Origin: DATJPR01 sp963811705
GTDB lineage: Bacteria; Bacteroidota; Ignavibacteria; UBA10030; UBA6906
Assembly (NCBI GenBank): GCA_963811705.1
Contig: CAWESL010000006.1
Span: forward strand, 62,001-126,000
DNA: 64,000 nucleotides
Reading direction: 5' to 3'
This document shows, piece after piece, positions 45,825 to 54,613 of this stretch. Positions within the stretch are counted from its first letter, which is position 1. Each line of letters begins with the position of its first letter. Both the position numbers and the translations under genes were made by a program. The notes beneath the pieces were generated by a model, which was not told where the DNA came from, ran no database searches, and saw only the letters and a program-made list of their open reading frames with translations.

Positions 45825-47786
45825 CTATTTCAACAAAAGGAGTCGCTTTGTCGTTACGAAGTCTCCTGCCTGTAATCGATAAATGTAAACTCCACTCGCA
45901 AGATTCGTTCCAGCGAATTGCACAGTGTACGTTCCTGGCTCCTTCACTTCATCGACCAGCGTCGCCACTACTCGACCCGACACGTCAAAGACTCTGACAA
46001 TTGTCCGTTGACGATTGGGTAGTGAAAATTGAATCGTTGTCGAAGGATTGAAAGGGTTGGGATAATTTTGCGACAGTTGGAACACCTCCGGAACACTTTC
46101 GCGTTCGATGACATGGCTTGGAGTTGATTGTTCAATATCGATCAACTCAATACCATTACCTGTTCCGAGGTTCCGTGAATACTTCTTGTCGATCGCACTG
46201 TTCCAATGCTCATGGACACCCAAGCTTGCATAGCACACGCCGTCGTTGTCGGGATCATATCTGATGCCCCGCGGCCAGTTTGCCGAGTCCGCTGCTTGAT
46301 GGAGATAGTCGTCGACGCCGGACATCTGCACAGAAGAGTCCGCCCCTCTCGCAGCGGTGAATTCAGACCTCAAGAAGTCATACCCCACTGATTCGATGGC
46401 AAGGGGATCCAATGAAACAAACAATGATGATGTGTAGTCATTATTGAAGGGCGACATCTGCCATTTCACCGGCTTGTCAAGCTCCCAGTCCGTCGACCAA
46501 AGGGCATCCATCACGTACACGAGGTTCTTGCCACTCAGCAGCTTATGACTCAACATGTCCACCAGAACTCGGTAAACGCCATAGCCGCTACGCCGCTGGT
46601 CTCCAGGTCCGTTTGGACTCACCAATCCTTCGTGAAGTTGGGAGGCGTACGCCTCTGCCTGGGATCCGAAATGGTTCTTCGCAAACATCGTCATCCCGGC
46701 GCGCTGGTGCCCCTTCAACATCGGAATGTTGAGTACATATTCCGTTTGTTCAAAGATCGCGTACAGATAGTCGCTGGAAACGGGTAGGACGGTACGCTTG
46801 TCAGAGTACAGAATTCTGGCCGTCGTACTGACAACCGCTTTTTCCCTCCCGAGAGAGCCATAGTCGTCATGGTCGAGATAGTGCACATCAGGAAACTCTC
46901 CGTGCCAGGTGTCGTAGAGGTGTTTGTAAATGTGTTTCATTGGGTCGCCAATAGAGATGTCGCCCTGCGCGACGCCGGCCACGTTGACGAGTTGACGCAA
47001 GACCGCACGCACGGACGCCATCGAAGTCTCGGAGACTCCGTAGTATGAGGTCGATGTCAAATCCGCAGGATTGACATGCATCGCACTCGTCGCGTTTATC
47101 TTGATGAAGATTTTCTCTCCCTTCACATAGCCAACAGCTCCTTTACCGCGGATTCCATTATGGTATCGGAATATTGCCCCCCAGGAGGCACTATCACTGG
47201 CCTCCCCGGTGACACTCTTGAGAGCAGCGGAAAGCATCTGGTCGACCGCTGCCTGGTTCATATTCTCGCTCTCGACCCATCCGTGGCCGGGAGAGTCCAC
47301 CACACACTGCGCATTTGTTGCGTCGGGGTTATGGACCCAGACGACCCTCCCAGGGAGAATGCCTCTCGCGGTGCCGAACGGATGGTTCGCAGAGTCGCTT
47401 GGACCGGTGAATAAACCCGGAGTACCTGCAGAGGCGTGCGATTCGAGGCTTGTGCCAGAGAACGTAAACGCGCTTGCAGCGAGGCCGGCGACAAGAAGAA
47501 GTGAGCCAAGCATGTATCGCGACGAGTGGAGTAGCGCTCTGGCCTTCCCAAAGGAAAACACTGCAGCGGCCAGACCCGAAATAAACAAGAGGAAACTGCT
47601 TGCCATCGGCGCTGCAACTTTCATGCAGGGGTATTGCAGACGGCTGGGTTTCGGAACAACACGTACCAGGAACCAGATGAGGCAGACCACCCCGCCAAGG
47701 GGAAAAAGCCAGCGACCGAATCTGGCATTGATGAATGAACTGCAATGACGATTCTCTTTTGATCCGTGATGTGAGTTCGGAGACAT
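45825..47786 (-). CDS. Secreted DUF362 protein with sorting tail
   Basis: 653 residues from the ATG at 47786 (GGAAAGAAATC upstream). After an N-terminal membrane-like leader, residues about 150-500 match the DUF362 family (GYVKGEKIFIKINATS, YLYAIFEQTEYVLNIPMLKGHQRAGMTMFAKNHFGS, SKPxD-like VYVMDALWSTDWE), a family tied to iron-sulfur or anaerobic redox proteins in some bacteria, though the function is not settled. The FlgD-like tail (QNYPNPFNPSTTIQFSLPN ... GVYIYRLQAGDF ... KRLLLLK) marks it for export. Heptanucleotide repeats lie inside the tail region at 45998-46032. It follows the GH30 gene on the same strand, stop to start 21 bases apart. Confidence 0.85.
   Translation of the reverse strand: MSPNSHHGSKENRHCSSFINARFGRWLFPLGGVVCLIWFLVRVVPKPSRLQYPCMKVAAPMASSFLLFISGLAAAVFSFGKARALLHSSRYMLGSLLLVAGLAASAFTFSGTSLESHASAGTPGLFTGPSDSANHPFGTARGILPGRVVWVHNPDATNAQCVVDSPGHGWVESENMNQAAVDQMLSAALKSVTGEASDSASWGAIFRYHNGIRGKGAVGYVKGEKIFIKINATSAMHVNPADLTSTSYYGVSETSMASVRAVLRQLVNVAGVAQGDISIGDPMKHIYKHLYDTWHGEFPDVHYLDHDDYGSLGREKAVVSTTARILYSDKRTVLPVSSDYLYAIFEQTEYVLNIPMLKGHQRAGMTMFAKNHFGSQAEAYASQLHEGLVSPNGPGDQRRSGYGVYRVLVDMLSHKLLSGKNLVYVMDALWSTDWELDKPVKWQMSPFNNDYTSSLFVSLDPLAIESVGYDFLRSEFTAARGADSSVQMSGVDDYLHQAADSANWPRGIRYDPDNDGVCYASLGVHEHWNSAIDKKYSRNLGTGNGIELIDIEQSTPSHVIERESVPEVFQLSQNYPNPFNPSTTIQFSLPNRQRTIVRVFDVSGRVVATLVDEVKEPGTYTVQFAGTNLASGVYIYRLQAGDFVTTKRLLLLK
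45998..46032. repeat. Tandem heptanucleotide repeats inside the sorting-tail coding sequence
   Basis: Five degenerate seven-base units (CAATTGT, CCGTTGA, CGATTGG, GTAGTGA, AAATTGA on the plus strand) encode the LPNRQRTIVR region of the DUF362 protein tail. Confidence 0.55.
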
Positions 47787-47806
47787 GATTTCTTTCCGTT
47801 CAATGA

Positions 47807-49042
47807 TCAGTCTGAAACAAAGGTGGTGACACTCGATGAATCCAAAGAAGCAGTAAATTGACCGCCCGATACCGCAATGATGCTGCCCGGGACGCAATTC
47901 TTGGAGCTCGACGTGACATACGGGCTCACCGTATTCACACTCCCGTTATGGATCGAGAATGCCTGTTGAATCGATGCCCCGGTGTTCACAGCAACGAGGA
48001 CCACCGTGGAGCTGTTCGCATACGCAGTGACATACACATTCATCTGAGGATTCGGCGTCGCGTTCACCCGTGCATATCCCGGTCGTACGAATCTCGCGTA
48101 CTGTGACATCACAAAACCGCGTTTGGAGACGGTGCCGTCTTCTAGAATCGGTCCATAGAATCGCACGATATACCACCAGACGTAGGCATTCATCCCTGCG
48201 ACCATGCAGTCATGAATTTGCCTGCCGGTGGACAGAACAAAAGGCCAGCTGGTATCGAGATCAAGAAATTCGGTCATCCAGAGCTCTTTGCCCATGCTGT
48301 TGGCCAGAGGATAGACTGCAGGGTGCGCGCCATACAGGTGTCCGCCGACAATCGAGAGGTTTGCTGCAGCGACCGGATCATTCAAGATCGCGTCCGTAAT
48401 CCCGTGGCCGAATCCCGACGACTCGTCCGCGATAATCCTGACTCCGACCGACGGGGCAAAGTCCTTCACAAACGAGAGCATTTGCGATGCGTTCCAGGAA
48501 CACGATTCATAGTTCACGGTCACATCAGGTTCGTTTTGAACGGAGATTGCATAGAGCGGCGCGCCGTTCTTTGACATATAGTCTGCAAAGGATTTCAAGT
48601 ACGCCGCAAACGCCGCGTACGAATCTGTCCTGAGTTGCCCCCCAATGATATCGCTCCCGCTTTTCAGTGAAGCAGGCGGAGACCACGGAGAAGCAAACAG
48701 CGTGGCGCCAAGAGAAGCTGCCAGGCGAGCGGTCGGGACTTGCATCGCGAATTCAGCCGTATCGGACGGCACACGCAGGCGAAGCAGGCTGAAACCGAGT
48801 TGTCCGACTCCTGTGCCGAAGGCGGTGTTGACTTCGTCCGGCGTCATATCAGGGCGCCAGGGAAGGATGTTGGCCGCGCCGTACCCCCGGATGACTTGCT
48901 GTGTGTTGGTCAAGTCAATTGAAGCGGTCCCTGGAGTATCTGAAGGTCCCGTCACAGTCTCATTCTTCGAGCATCCTCCCACGAGCGCTGCGCATACCGA
49001 GAGGAAACCCATCATTCTGAAGATCAGTCGCGGTGGTTGCAT
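47807..49042 (-). CDS. Lipoprotein glycoside hydrolase family 30, glucuronoxylanase-like
   Basis: 411 residues. The lipoprotein signal ends in LVGGC with Cys24. The (beta/alpha)8 fold of GH30 is supported by QVIRGYGAANILPW, SPWSPPASLKSG, the acid/base Glu171 in SVQNEPDVTV and the nucleophile Glu258 in LWMTEFLDLD. The WWYIVRFYGPILEDG stretch resembles the region that recognises glucuronic acid in subfamily 8 glucuronoxylanases. A beta-sandwich side domain fills the C-terminus. The start at 49042 has GAGGG upstream. Probable role: endo-xylanase anchored at the cell surface. It is the first gene before the DUF362 gene on the minus strand. Confidence 0.92.
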   Translation of the reverse strand: MQPPRLIFRMMGFLSVCAALVGGCSKNETVTGPSDTPGTASIDLTNTQQVIRGYGAANILPWRPDMTPDEVNTAFGTGVGQLGFSLLRLRVPSDTAEFAMQVPTARLAASLGATLFASPWSPPASLKSGSDIIGGQLRTDSYAAFAAYLKSFADYMSKNGAPLYAISVQNEPDVTVNYESCSWNASQMLSFVKDFAPSVGVRIIADESSGFGHGITDAILNDPVAAANLSIVGGHLYGAHPAVYPLANSMGKELWMTEFLDLDTSWPFVLSTGRQIHDCMVAGMNAYVWWYIVRFYGPILEDGTVSKRGFVMSQYARFVRPGYARVNATPNPQMNVYVTAYANSSTVVLVAVNTGASIQQAFSIHNGSVNTVSPYVTSSSKNCVPGSIIAVSGGQFTASLDSSSVTTFVSD

Positions 49043-49581
49043 GGCCTAGCCCTCTGGACGTATCGTATATTGCTTCTGCGAGGGATATGCTGGCGAAGAG
49101 ATGAGTCCGGAAGAAGACCCTCCGGGGAGTGGAGATTGCCAGTTCCCCATCCGCCCTATCTGTTCGATTGGCAATGTTGACCAGCGCAATCCCTTTGATC
49201 TGCAGCTTCCGATGGCTGAGCGGCGGAACCCGGGAGTGAATCCGTCAGCGCCACTCCAAGGAGGTTTGGAGCGCGTCGCCGCGATCGCGTTCGCCGCTTA
49301 TGCCGATGGACGGTGTGCTCTATGAAGGTACTCCCCATTCATTCAAGATACAACCGCTGTCCGGTCCTCATTGCTTCACAGGCATTGAGGGGCATCCCGG
49401 TGAGTGGGAATCTCGGATTCATCATCCGCACGCGCAGGGACCCACAGATCGCTGGCAACGGAAGACTATGCTCGAAATAAACAGGTCGGATCGGCATACA
49501 GTGCACTACGACCGATGCGATCTCCAGAATGCGAGTCGCATCCTGGAGGGACCGATTTCGCAGATCCTGACTCGAGTGCTC
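49043..49581. other. Divergent intergenic region without a supported gene
   Basis: About 540 bases between the GH30 gene (minus) and the regulated module (plus). Several ORFs of up to 121 codons occur here, but none has a ribosome-binding site plus recognisable protein features, so they were left out. Confidence 0.45.
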
Positions 49582-49628
49582 TTGACTTTGTGCCCACCAG
49601 TTCTTACTTTGTACTTCAAAGTACTTTG
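49582..49628 (+). promoter_or_regulatory. Promoter and palindromic operator before the membrane-protein/HTH pair
   Basis: TTGACT at 49582, a 17-base spacer and TACTTT at 49605 make a fair sigma-70-type promoter. The -10 box overlaps an ACTTTG half-site (49606) that is followed after five bases by the perfect 12-bp palindrome CAAAGTACTTTG (49617-49628). The same half-site layout recurs before the DUF4173 gene. The operator is placed to block transcription when bound. Confidence 0.75.
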
Positions 49629-49651
49629 TTCCGTTCTACTCCCGAGGCACC

Positions 49652-50254
49652 ATGGACCCCCTTGAAGATAGACTTGAAGATATCAAAGAGATCCGCTCGA
49701 TCATGGAGCGGTCGTCCCGGTTCCTCTCGTTGAGCGGGCTCTCGGGCGTCTCGGCAGGCATCGTCGGACTCCTCGCCGCCGTCACTGCGCAGTGGTACCT
49801 GGTCTCCGCCGGTCTTGAAGTCGGAGACCGTGCGGCTCGCGAATTCCTTGTTGTCTCCGGAGCCGTCGCTCTCATCCTTGCCGGTTCGCTCTCCCTCCTG
49901 TTGTCGTACAGGATGGCCACCCGCCGCAACCTCGCATTCTGGAGCCCGGTCGCTCGTGATGTCCTGGAAAGTCTCCTCGTCCCCCTTGTTGCCGGCGGCA
50001 TCCTCTCGTTTCTTCTCATTGGTCAGGATCATATGTCGCTCGTCCCGGGAACCACACTGCTTTTCTATGGCTTGGCGCTGTTCGCAACGTCACGGTACAC
50101 TGTCCGCGATCTCCGCGCGCTCGGGATCCTGCAGGTGATCCTCGGACTTCTGGCAACGGCGCTGCCGCAGGTGTCGATCCTCCTCTGGGGGCTTGGCTTC
50201 GGGCTCCTCCATATCGCGTATGGCCTTGTAATGTACAGGAAGTACGAACGATGA
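49652..50254 (+). CDS. Six-helix membrane protein (hypothetical), partner of the HTH regulator
   Basis: 200 residues, beginning with an acidic/basic amphipathic stretch (MDPLEDRLEDIKEIRSIMERSS) and then about six hydrophobic helices (SGVSAGIVGLLAAVTAQWYL, FLVVSGAVALILAGSLSLLLS, LLVPLVAGGILSFLLIG, ALFATSRYTVRDLRALGILQ as part of the fifth and sixth). No family function is known to me. It shares the ATGA overlap with the regulator at 50251, so it is co-translated with it. The membrane protein may sense a signal and pass it to the regulator, or be its sole structural target. Confidence 0.8.
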   Translation: MDPLEDRLEDIKEIRSIMERSSRFLSLSGLSGVSAGIVGLLAAVTAQWYLVSAGLEVGDRAAREFLVVSGAVALILAGSLSLLLSYRMATRRNLAFWSPVARDVLESLLVPLVAGGILSFLLIGQDHMSLVPGTTLLFYGLALFATSRYTVRDLRALGILQVILGLLATALPQVSILLWGLGFGLLHIAYGLVMYRKYER

Positions 50255-50550
50255 AACCGTTCCTGGACGGCCTCGACCGGCTTTTGGAAAATCGCATCCG
50301 TCTCGGCGTGATGTCGCTTCTGGTGGTCAGGGAGGAGGTGGACTTCAACTCCATGAAGCAACTCCTCGGGGTAACCGATGGCAACCTCGCCTCCCATATC
50401 GCGGCCCTTGAGCGTAAACGTTACGTAACCGTTCACAAGGAATTTGTCCGTCGCAAACCCCAGACCACTTACACGATCACCGAGGCAGGCCGCAGGGCCT
50501 TTTCCGAGCACGTTGGAGCGCTCGAACGTATTCTCCGGAAGGCACGTTGA
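50251..50550 (+). CDS. Winged-helix transcriptional regulator (HTH_34-like)
   Basis: 99 residues. The winged-helix core is clear: RLLENRIRLGVMSLLVVRE, DFNSMKQLLGVTDGNLASH as recognition helix region, and the wing YVTVHKEFVRRKPQTTYTIT; AGRRAFSEHVGALERIL forms the dimer helix. Proteins of this size and layout act as small dimeric repressors or activators. It is co-translated with the membrane protein upstream, and 60 bases downstream the DUF4173 gene begins with its own copy of the palindromic operator, so autoregulation plus control of the DUF4173 gene is the simplest reading. Confidence 0.9.
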   Translation: MKPFLDGLDRLLENRIRLGVMSLLVVREEVDFNSMKQLLGVTDGNLASHIAALERKRYVTVHKEFVRRKPQTTYTITEAGRRAFSEHVGALERILRKAR

Positions 50551-50573
50551 TGACTTCCCTATTTTTTGTCGTC

Positions 50574-50599
50574 TATACTTTGTCACACAAAGTACTTTG
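50574..50599 (+). promoter_or_regulatory. Palindromic operator before the DUF4173 gene
   Basis: ACTTTG (50577-50582), a five-base spacer, then CAAAGTACTTTG (50588-50599): the same half-sites and spacing as at 49606-49628. A good -10 candidate TATACT (50574-50579) overlaps the first half-site, as in the upstream promoter. Confidence 0.75.
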
Positions 50600-50612
50600 A
50601 AAGGAAGACTCG

Positions 50613-52082
50613 ATGACAAACCGCATTCCTGCACTGCTCCCCCTTTCCCTGACGCTCGGCGTGCTCGCCGATAGCCTGCTGCGCGCGGAGCCGTGGGGCA
50701 TCAATGTCCTCTCCGGCCTGCTCCCCACCGCCGCCGCCCTTGTCTGGCTCAATGCTCGATCTCCCTACCCCCTCGCTCAAGGCTGGCAGTACACACTCAC
50801 CGCCGTCCTGGCAGCCGCTACTCTCCTCGCCTGGCGCTCTTCTGATCTCCTCCAGGTCACGAATATCCTCTTCATTCTCCTTGCCCTCCTTACCACAGTC
50901 TCCCGGCCGGCCTCCGGATCCCTGCGCGGGGCCACACCATCCAACCTTGGCGCCGCGGCTCTCGTCTACGGCGTGCACGCGCTGGTTGGACCGGTTTTCC
51001 TGCTCGCCAGCGAGCTTCGCGGCACCGCTCCTTCACATTCCACGGCCCCTTTCCTGCTCCGAGTGGCAAAAGGGGCCGCCCTCGCACTTCCGCCGTTCGC
51101 TGTCTTCGCCATCCTCTTCATGGGTGCGGATCCCGTCTTCAACCACGACGTGCACGCTGTCCTCGATATCGACTTCCGATCCGCCTTTTCGCACCTTTTC
51201 CTCATCGCGGTTGTCGCATGGCTCATCGGCGGGTCCCTCCGGGGCCGCTTCCTCGCCGAACCGGTGCCGCTCCAGTTCGGGAGCATTCCGCAGTCACTCC
51301 GCCTGGGCATCACCGAAATCAGCATCGTGCTCGGCTCACTGATCGCCCTCTTTGCGGCCTTCCTCATCATTCAGTTCCGATACCTTTTCGGAGGCGCCAC
51401 CCTCCTCGATGTCGTCCCGGACCTCACGTACGCTCAATATGCCCGCACCGGCTTCTTCGAACTCGTGATAACCTCCGCAATTGTCCTTCCGTTCATCCTT
51501 GCTGCCGACTGGCTCCTACTCCCGGCCATTGGACGCGACCGCACGGTATTCCGTATTCTCGCACTGATCCTCGTCGTCCAGGTTTTCATCGTAATGTTCT
51601 CCGCACTGCAACGCATGATGCTTTACCAGAACGAATTCGGCTTGACCGAGCTCCGATTTTTTGCCACGGCATTCATGGCATGGCTCGCGCTCATGTTCCT
51701 GCTCTTCGCTGCCACAGCCCTGCGCGGACGCCGAAACACGTTCCTCTCTTCAGGATTTGCCGTCTCCCTGGTGTTCCTTGTCGCCCTGAATGCAGCGAAC
51801 CCCGACAATTGGATTGCCCGCACCAATCTTGCGCGCGCTTCCGAGGGCAAGCCCTTCGATGCGGAGTACAACGCCCGCCTGGGAGATGACGCCGTACCGG
51901 TTCTCGTTCAAAACCTCGAGAGCTTGAAAGAGACCGATCGCCAGGAGTTGATGAAGGGACTTCACCGTTCTTACCAGCGGCTCGACAACGCTGACTGGCG
52001 CAGCTGGACCCTTTCACGCTCCGAAGCCCGCCAGATTCTTGGATCGATGTTTCAGGCTCATGGCGACGCGGGGCATCAATAG
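50613..52082 (+). CDS. DUF4173 multipass membrane protein
   Basis: 489 residues with about twelve hydrophobic helices (LLPLSLTLGVLADSLL, LIALFAAFLIIQFRYLFGG, SAIVLPFILAADWLLL). The family-typical pattern LFAAFLIIQFRYLFGG ... YAQYARTGFFELV is present and supports DUF4173. The C-terminal about 100 residues are soluble (ASEGKPFDAEYNARLGDDAVPV ... DWRSWTLSRSEARQIL). Function is unknown. The upstream region carries the operator described at 50574-50599, and the start has GAAAGGAAGACTCG with AAGGA eight bases upstream. It belongs to the regulator module starting at 49652. Confidence 0.9.
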   Translation: MTNRIPALLPLSLTLGVLADSLLRAEPWGINVLSGLLPTAAALVWLNARSPYPLAQGWQYTLTAVLAAATLLAWRSSDLLQVTNILFILLALLTTVSRPASGSLRGATPSNLGAAALVYGVHALVGPVFLLASELRGTAPSHSTAPFLLRVAKGAALALPPFAVFAILFMGADPVFNHDVHAVLDIDFRSAFSHLFLIAVVAWLIGGSLRGRFLAEPVPLQFGSIPQSLRLGITEISIVLGSLIALFAAFLIIQFRYLFGGATLLDVVPDLTYAQYARTGFFELVITSAIVLPFILAADWLLLPAIGRDRTVFRILALILVVQVFIVMFSALQRMMLYQNEFGLTELRFFATAFMAWLALMFLLFAATALRGRRNTFLSSGFAVSLVFLVALNAANPDNWIARTNLARASEGKPFDAEYNARLGDDAVPVLVQNLESLKETDRQELMKGLHRSYQRLDNADWRSWTLSRSEARQILGSMFQAHGDAGHQ

Positions 52083-52209
52083 CTCGATACGCGGACCGAC
52101 CATGTGAATAGACTGGAATTTGCTTTGGAACAAAAGGCGGGCCGGATGCTGAACAGGTTGCGCGCGTCAATCAACAATCACCGTTCCGCCAGGCCGCTCA
52201 CCCGCTGAA

Positions 52210-52237
52210 GCCTGACGCCTGACCCCTGACGCCTCTC
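52210..52237. repeat. GCCTGAC heptanucleotide repeats
   Basis: Three tandem near-identical units (GCCTGAC, GCCTGAC, CCCTGAC) plus a partial one in the intergenic space between DUF4173 and DUF4380 genes. Confidence 0.6.
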
Positions 52238-52238
52238 C

Positions 52239-52282
52239 AAAAGCACACTCGCCCCACCACAGCAGCCTGTGATGGGGCGAGT
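52239..52282 (-). terminator. GC-rich terminator after the DUF4380 gene
   Basis: ACTCGCCCC/GGGGCGAGT with inner CACAG/CTGTG stem and CAGC loop; on the minus strand TTTT follows. It has the same CTCGCCC core as the terminator at 37014 and a similar shape to the hairpin at 31278. It might also serve the convergent DUF4173 gene. Confidence 0.65.
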
Positions 52283-52301
52283 CAGAGTACACACCTCGGC
52301 G

Positions 52302-53885
52302 CTATCTTGACAGGACCATCTTCATCGTCGCCGAGTACCTTCCCGCTGTGAGCCGATAGAAATATACACCGCTTGCAAGTCCATTCGCATTGAACGTGAA
52401 CGAGTACCTCCCCGCCGGATACCTGCCGTTGGCCAGCGTCGCTACCCGGCGCCCAAGAATGTCGAAGACCTCAAGACGCACGTCACTGGTCACTGTCCAC
52501 TGTCCACTGACCACTGTTGTGGGGTTGAAAGGGTTGGGGTAGTTCTGATCCAACTGGAATTCCGCGGGACGAGTGGCAGCGGCGATGGAAACACCTGAGG
52601 TGAGTTCTGCCACGCCGGCAGAGTCCAGCACCCCGATTGAATCCCCCCCAACAGTGCGAAGCACGACACGTGCCACCTTCGCCCGGGCAGGTATGGGAAT
52701 GGTGTCGGAGAACGCGCACTCACGCAGCGGCGTCACGGCGTGTAACGGGCCTTTGAGAAGTAACTGGCCACTTCCATCCGCAAACTCGACTCCGAGAGTG
52801 CCCTCATGGAACACGCCGTAGATTCCCGCGAGAACCTGGGTGGATGGTATGTAGGAAAGCTTTGCAGCAATCGCCCCACACGTGTTGACATCCATGACAG
52901 GCGCACGCATCTTCGCCGTCCACCAGTTCTCCGTAAACGTGTACGATCCACCCGCAGGATCGAGTGTCACAAGTGGACCCGTCGTCTCCACCTCCAAATA
53001 CCACGGATTGCCCCCGCTCACATACACTGCAGCCCGACTTCCACTGTCCGGATACTGCATCCCTTCGAAGACGTCGAACGTCTTCGCAAAAATCGCCGAG
53101 TCGGAGAGACTTGCGTAGGCAATCCACCCCTTCTGTGGATCGGCGAAGATTTTCTTGTTGTCCGCGACAAACTGAACGCCATACACTCCGGGCGCGACCT
53201 CTCCTTTCCACGCTTTGCTCGTCCCGTTCGTTTTCACCCCTGAGGTTCCGTAGAGGCTGTGCGGATTCGTCGGAAAGTAAACCCAGTAGTTGGAATAGTC
53301 CGTCATCCCCGAGTGGTTCACGATTGATTCGGTCACTCCCCAGACGCTCCAGGTCACAGGGCTGGATCCCTGGTTGATCACTGTCTGCTCCATCTTCACG
53401 TGCGTGCTGCCTTGATACAACGTTGCCTTCCGCACGAATCTGATACCCGTGGCGTACCATTGCTCCACGGGGCTGACGACTTCCACGGCAACGGAGTCGG
53501 CAGTAACAACCGAGTCCAAGATGGTGTACGCGCCATAATCCAGGGTCGGCGGGGGAGGCCAACCGCCGGCGTTCCAGGCACTTTGCGGGGCAGGCCACGT
53601 TTTATATCCGCCGAAATTGTACCAGTTGGAATTCATCGCGGGAGTGTAGGTCATTCCCAGCAGATTCGGATTGACGAACACGGAAGGGATAGTTCCAAGA
53701 TCGTACTGCATCACCCTCCCGCCAATCGCGGGAACCGTCGCCATGGTAACAAGGCCGTTCTGCATCACGACACTGTTCCACCCCCAGGACTTGTAGTTGG
53801 GAATGATCTGGAGGGAAACGGTGGAGGGTTGAGCGTTGGACAATACGCAGGCGGAGCACAACAATGCAAGGAGGGGGATCTTCAT
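52302..53885 (-). CDS. Secreted DUF4380-like protein with sorting tail
   Basis: 527 residues. Signal peptide MKIPLLALLCSACVLSNAQ. Residues about 25-300 match DUF4380, a galactose-mutarotase-like beta-sandwich (WNSVVMQNGLVTMATVPAIGGRVMQYDLG, MEQTVINQGSSPVTWSVWGV). The family is found in polysaccharide-degrading bacteria but has no proven reaction. The sorting tail is QNYPNPFNPTTVVSGQWTVT ... GVYFYRLTAGRYS ... MKMVLSR. Its SGQWTV insert is encoded by five tandem seven-base repeats at 52484-52518. It is a monocistronic gene with its own terminator downstream. Confidence 0.88.
   Translation of the reverse strand: MKIPLLALLCSACVLSNAQPSTVSLQIIPNYKSWGWNSVVMQNGLVTMATVPAIGGRVMQYDLGTIPSVFVNPNLLGMTYTPAMNSNWYNFGGYKTWPAPQSAWNAGGWPPPPTLDYGAYTILDSVVTADSVAVEVVSPVEQWYATGIRFVRKATLYQGSTHVKMEQTVINQGSSPVTWSVWGVTESIVNHSGMTDYSNYWVYFPTNPHSLYGTSGVKTNGTSKAWKGEVAPGVYGVQFVADNKKIFADPQKGWIAYASLSDSAIFAKTFDVFEGMQYPDSGSRAAVYVSGGNPWYLEVETTGPLVTLDPAGGSYTFTENWWTAKMRAPVMDVNTCGAIAAKLSYIPSTQVLAGIYGVFHEGTLGVEFADGSGQLLLKGPLHAVTPLRECAFSDTIPIPARAKVARVVLRTVGGDSIGVLDSAGVAELTSGVSIAAATRPAEFQLDQNYPNPFNPTTVVSGQWTVTSDVRLEVFDILGRRVATLANGRYPAGRYSFTFNANGLASGVYFYRLTAGRYSATMKMVLSR
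52484..52518. repeat. Five tandem heptanucleotide repeats in a sorting tail
   Basis: CACTGGT, CACTGTC, CACTGTC, CACTGAC, CACTGTT on the plus strand, one after the other. They lie inside the DUF4380 gene and code for the VVSGQWTVTSD part of the tail. Confidence 0.8.
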
Positions 53886-54001
53886 GGCCAGGATGGGGTC
53901 GTTCGTTGAGTCAAGGGTGGAAGCCGAGCTGCAGGTGGTATAGCAAGATAACCCGACTCCAGCAGCAATGCAACCCTTTCAAGGGCAACGGTCCGGGTCA
54001 A

Positions 54002-54234
54002 TTACTTCGCCAGGATGACGTAATCCCTCCCATTCATCTTCGCAAGCTGCTTCAGTTCTTCAAGATCTCCTCGGATGAGGGCTTCCTTCTTGACGCGGGA
54101 CCAGCATTTGAGCTGGTTCTCACGTGTACGAGCTTGACCCAGGGTTCCGAATTTTTCCAGGTGTACAACCTCTACCGCATGATCGAGACTCGTGGTTCGA
54201 CATGCGGTTCTCCGAAAGTGCGCTTCCAGCCTCG
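54002..54234 (-). pseudogene. GIY-YIG nuclease, N-terminus lost at an insertion element
   Basis: The minus-strand frame reads ARLEAHFRRTACRTTSLDH, then VVHLEKFGTLGQARTREN and QLKCWSRVKKEALIRGDLEE before a TAA at 54002. This is the C-terminal half of a small GIY-YIG nuclease (the 'R.Q.KxWSRxKKEALI.GD' block is diagnostic). The N-terminal part with GIY and YIG is missing: the frame meets the IS left end at 54235 and then TGA. No copy of the missing half lies beyond the IS right end. Confidence 0.75.
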
Positions 54235-54277
54235 CCTCTGTTCCGCTTCAGTTGAAATTGGACTTGTGAAGGGGTAG
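54235..54277 (+). repeat. IS left terminal inverted repeat
   Basis: Left end of the IS3-family element; contains TTGGACTTGTGAAGGGGTAG, which pairs with the reversed right end. Confidence 0.75.
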
Positions 54278-54309
54278 AATATGGGAACCCTTTACAAGGA
54301 GATACTGCT

Positions 54310-54612
54310 CTGGAGCGCAAGATCATCACCGCCGCAACGAAGGCCGAGATCGTGCGGGAACTCTTGGAGAACCAGGTGCCGGCCTCGGACTTGAGCGAAC
54401 GCTACGGCGTGAACGTGAACTCGATCTACAACTGGCGGAAGCAGCTCCTGGAATCCGCGGCCGATGTCTTCGGCGCGAAGCATGAGCGGCAGTCGCAGAA
54501 GGCAGAAGCCGAGGAGACCAGGCTTCAGAAACAGCTGCAGGAAGAGGATGCGCTCATCGCCGATCTGGCGCAGGACAACATCACGTTAAAAAAAAAGGAT
54601 CGAAAGGCATGA
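54310..54612 (+). CDS. IS3-family transposase OrfA (helix-turn-helix subunit)
   Basis: About 100 residues. The helix-turn-helix is ERKIITAATKAEIVRELLEN ... ASDLSERYGVNVNSIYNWRKQLL, followed by a leucine-zipper-like coiled coil (TRLQKQLQEEDALIADLAQD). No ATG precedes the domain in frame: the start is probably the CTG at 54310, or the GTG at 54352 if truncated. The ORF ends after a run of nine A residues (54588-54596). OrfB lies in the +1 frame; removing one A would fuse the two, so slippage may make the full transposase. Confidence 0.82.
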   Translation: MERKIITAATKAEIVRELLENQVPASDLSERYGVNVNSIYNWRKQLLESAADVFGAKHERQSQKAEAEETRLQKQLQEEDALIADLAQDNITLKKKDRKA

Positions 54613-54613
54613 A

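Noticed and set aside
49101..49665. ORFs of 74 to 121 codons before the regulated membrane module
   Set aside because: No ribosome-binding site, no hydrophobic or catalytic features, and one runs over the operator and promoter.
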